Assembly: GCA_024638345.1 (NCBI GenBank)
Contig: JAHEKL010000107.1
Span: forward strand, 1,441-8,474
Length of the DNA stretch: 7,034 bases
Direction: 5' to 3'
Source: Gammaproteobacteria bacterium
GTDB taxonomy: Bacteria; Gemmatimonadota; Gemmatimonadetes; Longimicrobiales; Gaopeijiaceae
The position numbers and the translations under genes were made by a program. Below, one piece after another: positions 4,766 through 7,034 of the stretch (within the stretch, counting starts at the first letter, position 1; the number at the start of each line of letters is the position of its first letter). Under the pieces are notes generated by a model. That model was not told the DNA's origin and did no database searches. It was given only the letters and a program-made list of their open reading frames with translations.

Positions 4766-6604
4766 TTGGCGTCGCGCACGGTGTCTGGACCCGCGCCGAA
4801 GGGCCCGGTCCCTACGCGGACGGTCGACCTCGAGCGATTCCGACAGGGATCCCGGACGCGAGCTGGAGCGATCTCTGCCTGGGCCATGTATTCAAACCCA
4901 TTCTACGCCTCTCCCGCATCGCTTGTCGTCCAGCTCTTCGTTCTCCTCCTTCTGGGCTGTGATTCGAGCTCGTCCGGGTTGGGACCCGGAACCGGCGGAT
5001 GCAAGCTCGCCGAGGTCGCAGGGCTGTCGGTCGGCGAGACTGCGCGATTCCAGGGGGCTTCGGCCCGCACCATTTGTGTCTCCGCCACGGAGCCGGGCGA
5101 GGAGTACGTGATGGTCACGACCTCGCTGGCCGAGTCGGGATTGACTCGACTCACGATCGAAAACGAGGGGGTCGCTCCGGTGGTCGGTCCGCCGCTACCG
5201 AGCCCCGGCCCTCACGACGCCGAAGGACAACCACTGCCATTCCGCGAACTCGATGCTCTCCGCTCCAACGATCGACTCCACTCGGCACTGCGCGAGCTCG
5301 AGCGAAGACAGTTGCCGGTCATGGTCGGTGAGCCGAGTGCGACCGGGCTCCGCCCGGCTCCAAGTCCGGGGGCGACCGCTTCGGTGGGCGACCTCATGAC
5401 CTTCAACAGTCAATCCAAGTCCGCTTGCGAGGACCCGAAGCTGGCCACGGGCAGGGTCGAAGCGGTCTCCGATCGGGCCATCGTGGTGGCCGACACCACC
5501 AACCCTACCGGAGGCTTCATGCTGGCGGATTTCCAGCACTTTGCCTCTACCTTCGACACGCTGGTCGTTCCCCTTGCAGCGGAGCACTTCGGGGCCGCGA
5601 GTGACATCGACGCAAACAACCGGGTGATCATCTTCTTCACAAAACAGGTCAATGCCCTCAGCGCCGATGTAGACGATTCCTTCACGGCGGGCTTCTTCTT
5701 TTCACGAGACCTGTTCCCTCGGGTGAGTCCTGGCCCACCGCTGGGAAGCTGTGCGAGCTCGAACGAGGCGGAGCTACTCTACCTGTTGGTCCCGGATCCG
5801 ACCGGGCTCGCAGGCAATCGGATCGCGACTGAGGACGTAGCTCGGTTCACCGTCGTGACCATCGGCCACGAGTATCAGCACTTGGTCAACGCGTCCCAGC
5901 GGCTGCTCGGCCCCTCCGGTCCCAGACAATTCGAAGAGTCGTGGCTGAACGAGGCGCTCTCACACACCATGGAAGAGCTGTTGTTCTATGAATCCTCCGG
6001 GCTGTCGCCCCGCGATGACATTCATTTCCAGGACCTGGGTCAGGGTGAAGTCGACGCGCTGAACGAGTTCCAACGGCTGAACTTCTTCAGGTTCTTGGAG
6101 TTCTTGAAGAGTCCCGCTCTGAACTCACCCTATGACGCAGAGGTGAGCATCGCCACTCGTGGGGCAGCCTGGAACTTCCTCCGGTATAGCGCAGATCGAT
6201 GGGGCGGTGACGATGCCGTCTTATTCCGTCAACTCGTCAGCTCGCCCAGCACGGGTCTACAGAACCTCGCCGGGGCGCTTGGCGGGCTCTCTGTCGTTCT
6301 TGATTGGGTCGGTGACTGGAGCGTGGGCCTCTACGGAGACAATCGAGTGCCCGGTCTGTCCCCGAGATTCCAAGATCTCAGCTGGAACAGCTTCTCGCTG
6401 TTCGAGTCCGCAGCCCTGAGCGGGCCGTACATCGCGACATCGAAGCTCGCCCCGAATCCGCTTCTCGTCCGTCAGCTGACCGGCGGGGGTTCTTGGTACT
6501 ATCGTTTCGGTTTGGAGCAGGGGACGGTCGCCCGTCTCACGTTGTCGAGCGATGGCGGCGCCCCTCCTCCCTCCGTCCGGGCCACCGTTCTCCGGACGAG
6601 ATAG
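4766..6604 (+). CDS. Putative secreted lipoprotein zinc metallopeptidase (HEXXH gluzincin, M30-like)
   Basis: The protein has 612 residues from TTG 4766, chosen because AGGAGG (4756-4761) precedes it by 4 nt. A later ATG at 4886 has no good ribosome site and would leave the signal peptide without basic residues. From TTG, a ~50-residue polar leader with R28, R30 and R32 precedes a hydrophobic core (52-63) and lipobox LLGC at C65. Asp follows at +2, which in E. coli favours inner-membrane retention. Residues 75-130 look like a beta-rich N-terminal domain. The core then carries DIDANN (280-285, a DxDxN calcium-type loop), TAGFFFSRDLFPR (307-319), and the zinc site HEYQH (368-372), with WLNEALSH (393-400) supplying the third ligand E396, 24 residues on, as in gluzincins. 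All three ligands and catalytic E369 are intact, so it is probably an active protease. M30 (hyicolysin) is the nearest named family. The downstream gene begins 13 nt after the stop, suggesting an operon. Confidence 0.8.
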   Translation: MASRTVSGPAPKGPVPTRTVDLERFRQGSRTRAGAISAWAMYSNPFYASPASLVVQLFVLLLLGCDSSSSGLGPGTGGCKLAEVAGLSVGETARFQGASARTICVSATEPGEEYVMVTTSLAESGLTRLTIENEGVAPVVGPPLPSPGPHDAEGQPLPFRELDALRSNDRLHSALRELERRQLPVMVGEPSATGLRPAPSPGATASVGDLMTFNSQSKSACEDPKLATGRVEAVSDRAIVVADTTNPTGGFMLADFQHFASTFDTLVVPLAAEHFGAASDIDANNRVIIFFTKQVNALSADVDDSFTAGFFFSRDLFPRVSPGPPLGSCASSNEAELLYLLVPDPTGLAGNRIATEDVARFTVVTIGHEYQHLVNASQRLLGPSGPRQFEESWLNEALSHTMEELLFYESSGLSPRDDIHFQDLGQGEVDALNEFQRLNFFRFLEFLKSPALNSPYDAEVSIATRGAAWNFLRYSADRWGGDDAVLFRQLVSSPSTGLQNLAGALGGLSVVLDWVGDWSVGLYGDNRVPGLSPRFQDLSWNSFSLFESAALSGPYIATSKLAPNPLLVRQLTGGGSWYYRFGLEQGTVARLTLSSDGGAPPPSVRATVLRTR

Positions 6605-6617
6605 GTCTAACCAGACG

Positions 6618-7034
6618 ATGCCCCGACACACGTATACACGCGGGGCCACTTTGGTCCTCTTGCTGCTTGTTCACGGTCCGGCGGCCGGCGCGGCTCAGAC
6701 GCCGGGGCTAGGTGCCTCGGGACAGGTCGGTGCCGCGCTGTCGCTCAGGTCCGGGATCACCTGGCTGAGCGGCCGCCCCCTTCCGATCCTGGCGATCGGG
6801 GGAGCGCTGCGACTCTCCACGAGTGTGGAGCTCGGCGCCGAGGGCATCTTCGGTCTGGGTGCGATCCGTCTTTCGCCCCCGGGGTCGGCGGACCGCTCCG
6901 AGCTTCGTACCGGTTACGGGGGTGCCCTACTTCGATGGAGGCCGGCGGGGGATGTCACGGGACTGCGGTGGGCCGGCGGGCTGATGCTGGGAGCGGGAGC
7001 GGCCCGCGTGAGGTCACCACTGGTCGGCTCCAAC
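6618..7034 (+). CDS. Secreted, probably outer-membrane beta-barrel protein, N-terminal part (gene runs off the right edge)
   Basis: Coding runs from ATG 6618 to the window end, 139 codons without a stop. The N-terminus is a textbook signal peptide: basic residues (R3, R8), a hydrophobic core TLVLLLLVHG (11-20), then PAAGAAQ with likely cleavage around A25-Q27. The mature part alternates small and hydrophobic residues with glycines, as in ALSLRSGITWL (40-50), LRLSTSVELGAEGIFGLGAI (64-83) and GALLRWRPA (102-110). That looks like short amphipathic beta strands of an outer-membrane barrel. There is no clear Shine-Dalgarno, and the start is 13 nt after the metallopeptidase stop, so translational coupling is plausible. 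No family is recognised; a periplasmic beta-rich protein is the alternative. Confidence 0.7.
   Translation, partial: MPRHTYTRGATLVLLLLVHGPAAGAAQTPGLGASGQVGAALSLRSGITWLSGRPLPILAIGGALRLSTSVELGAEGIFGLGAIRLSPPGSADRSELRTGYGGALLRWRPAGDVTGLRWAGGLMLGAGAARVRSPLVGSN

Overview
This is a GC-rich (visibly above 60% GC), gene-dense bacterial segment with SD-led ATG, GTG and probably TTG starts. The best taxonomic clue is the large lipoprotein at 4766-6604. Its gluzincin metallopeptidase core, with segments such as TAGFFFSRDLFPR, HEYQH and ESWLNEALSH, matches from memory a lipoprotein family that is abundant in Gemmatimonadota. The small one-TM coiled-coil protein at 4290-4598 and the redoxin-like fragment at 1-105 also fit that phylum. 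The assignment is recalled, not searched.

Layout from left to right. (1) 1-105, minus: the first 35 codons of a probable redoxin/peroxiredoxin-family gene, cut by the window edge. (2) 106-361: AT-rich intergenic DNA with a plausible sigma70 promoter and three inverted repeats. (3) 362-1672, minus: a membrane-anchored PHP-domain phosphoesterase. (4) 1673-1874: a divergent intergenic region. (5) 1875-2636, plus: the monofunctional peptidoglycan glycosyltransferase MtgA. (6) 2637-2812: an intergenic region with a perfect GTAAAC/GTTTAC palindrome. (7) 2813-4231, plus: an unrecognised membrane-anchored protein with eight regularly spaced cysteine pairs and several His/Gly motifs. (8) 4290-4598, minus: a small one-TM coiled-coil protein, convergent with the previous gene. 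(9) 4599-4765: a promoter region with an 18-bp palindrome and a 9-bp direct repeat. (10) 4766-6604, plus: the HEXXH lipoprotein. (11) 6618-end, plus: a secreted, possibly outer-membrane beta-barrel protein, cut by the window edge and probably co-transcribed with the lipoprotein.

The common theme is the cell envelope. MtgA polymerises glycan at the inner membrane. The PHP protein and the cysteine-repeat protein are tethered to a membrane, and the metallopeptidase and its partner are exported. Apart from the last two genes, strand changes and gaps argue against one operon. No mobile element, CRISPR array, rRNA or tRNA is seen.

The most novel item is the cysteine-pair repeat protein: 16 cysteines in eight C-x(7-15)-C units, mostly 32-39 residues apart, which looks like a disulfide-stapled helical-hairpin solenoid of unknown function.
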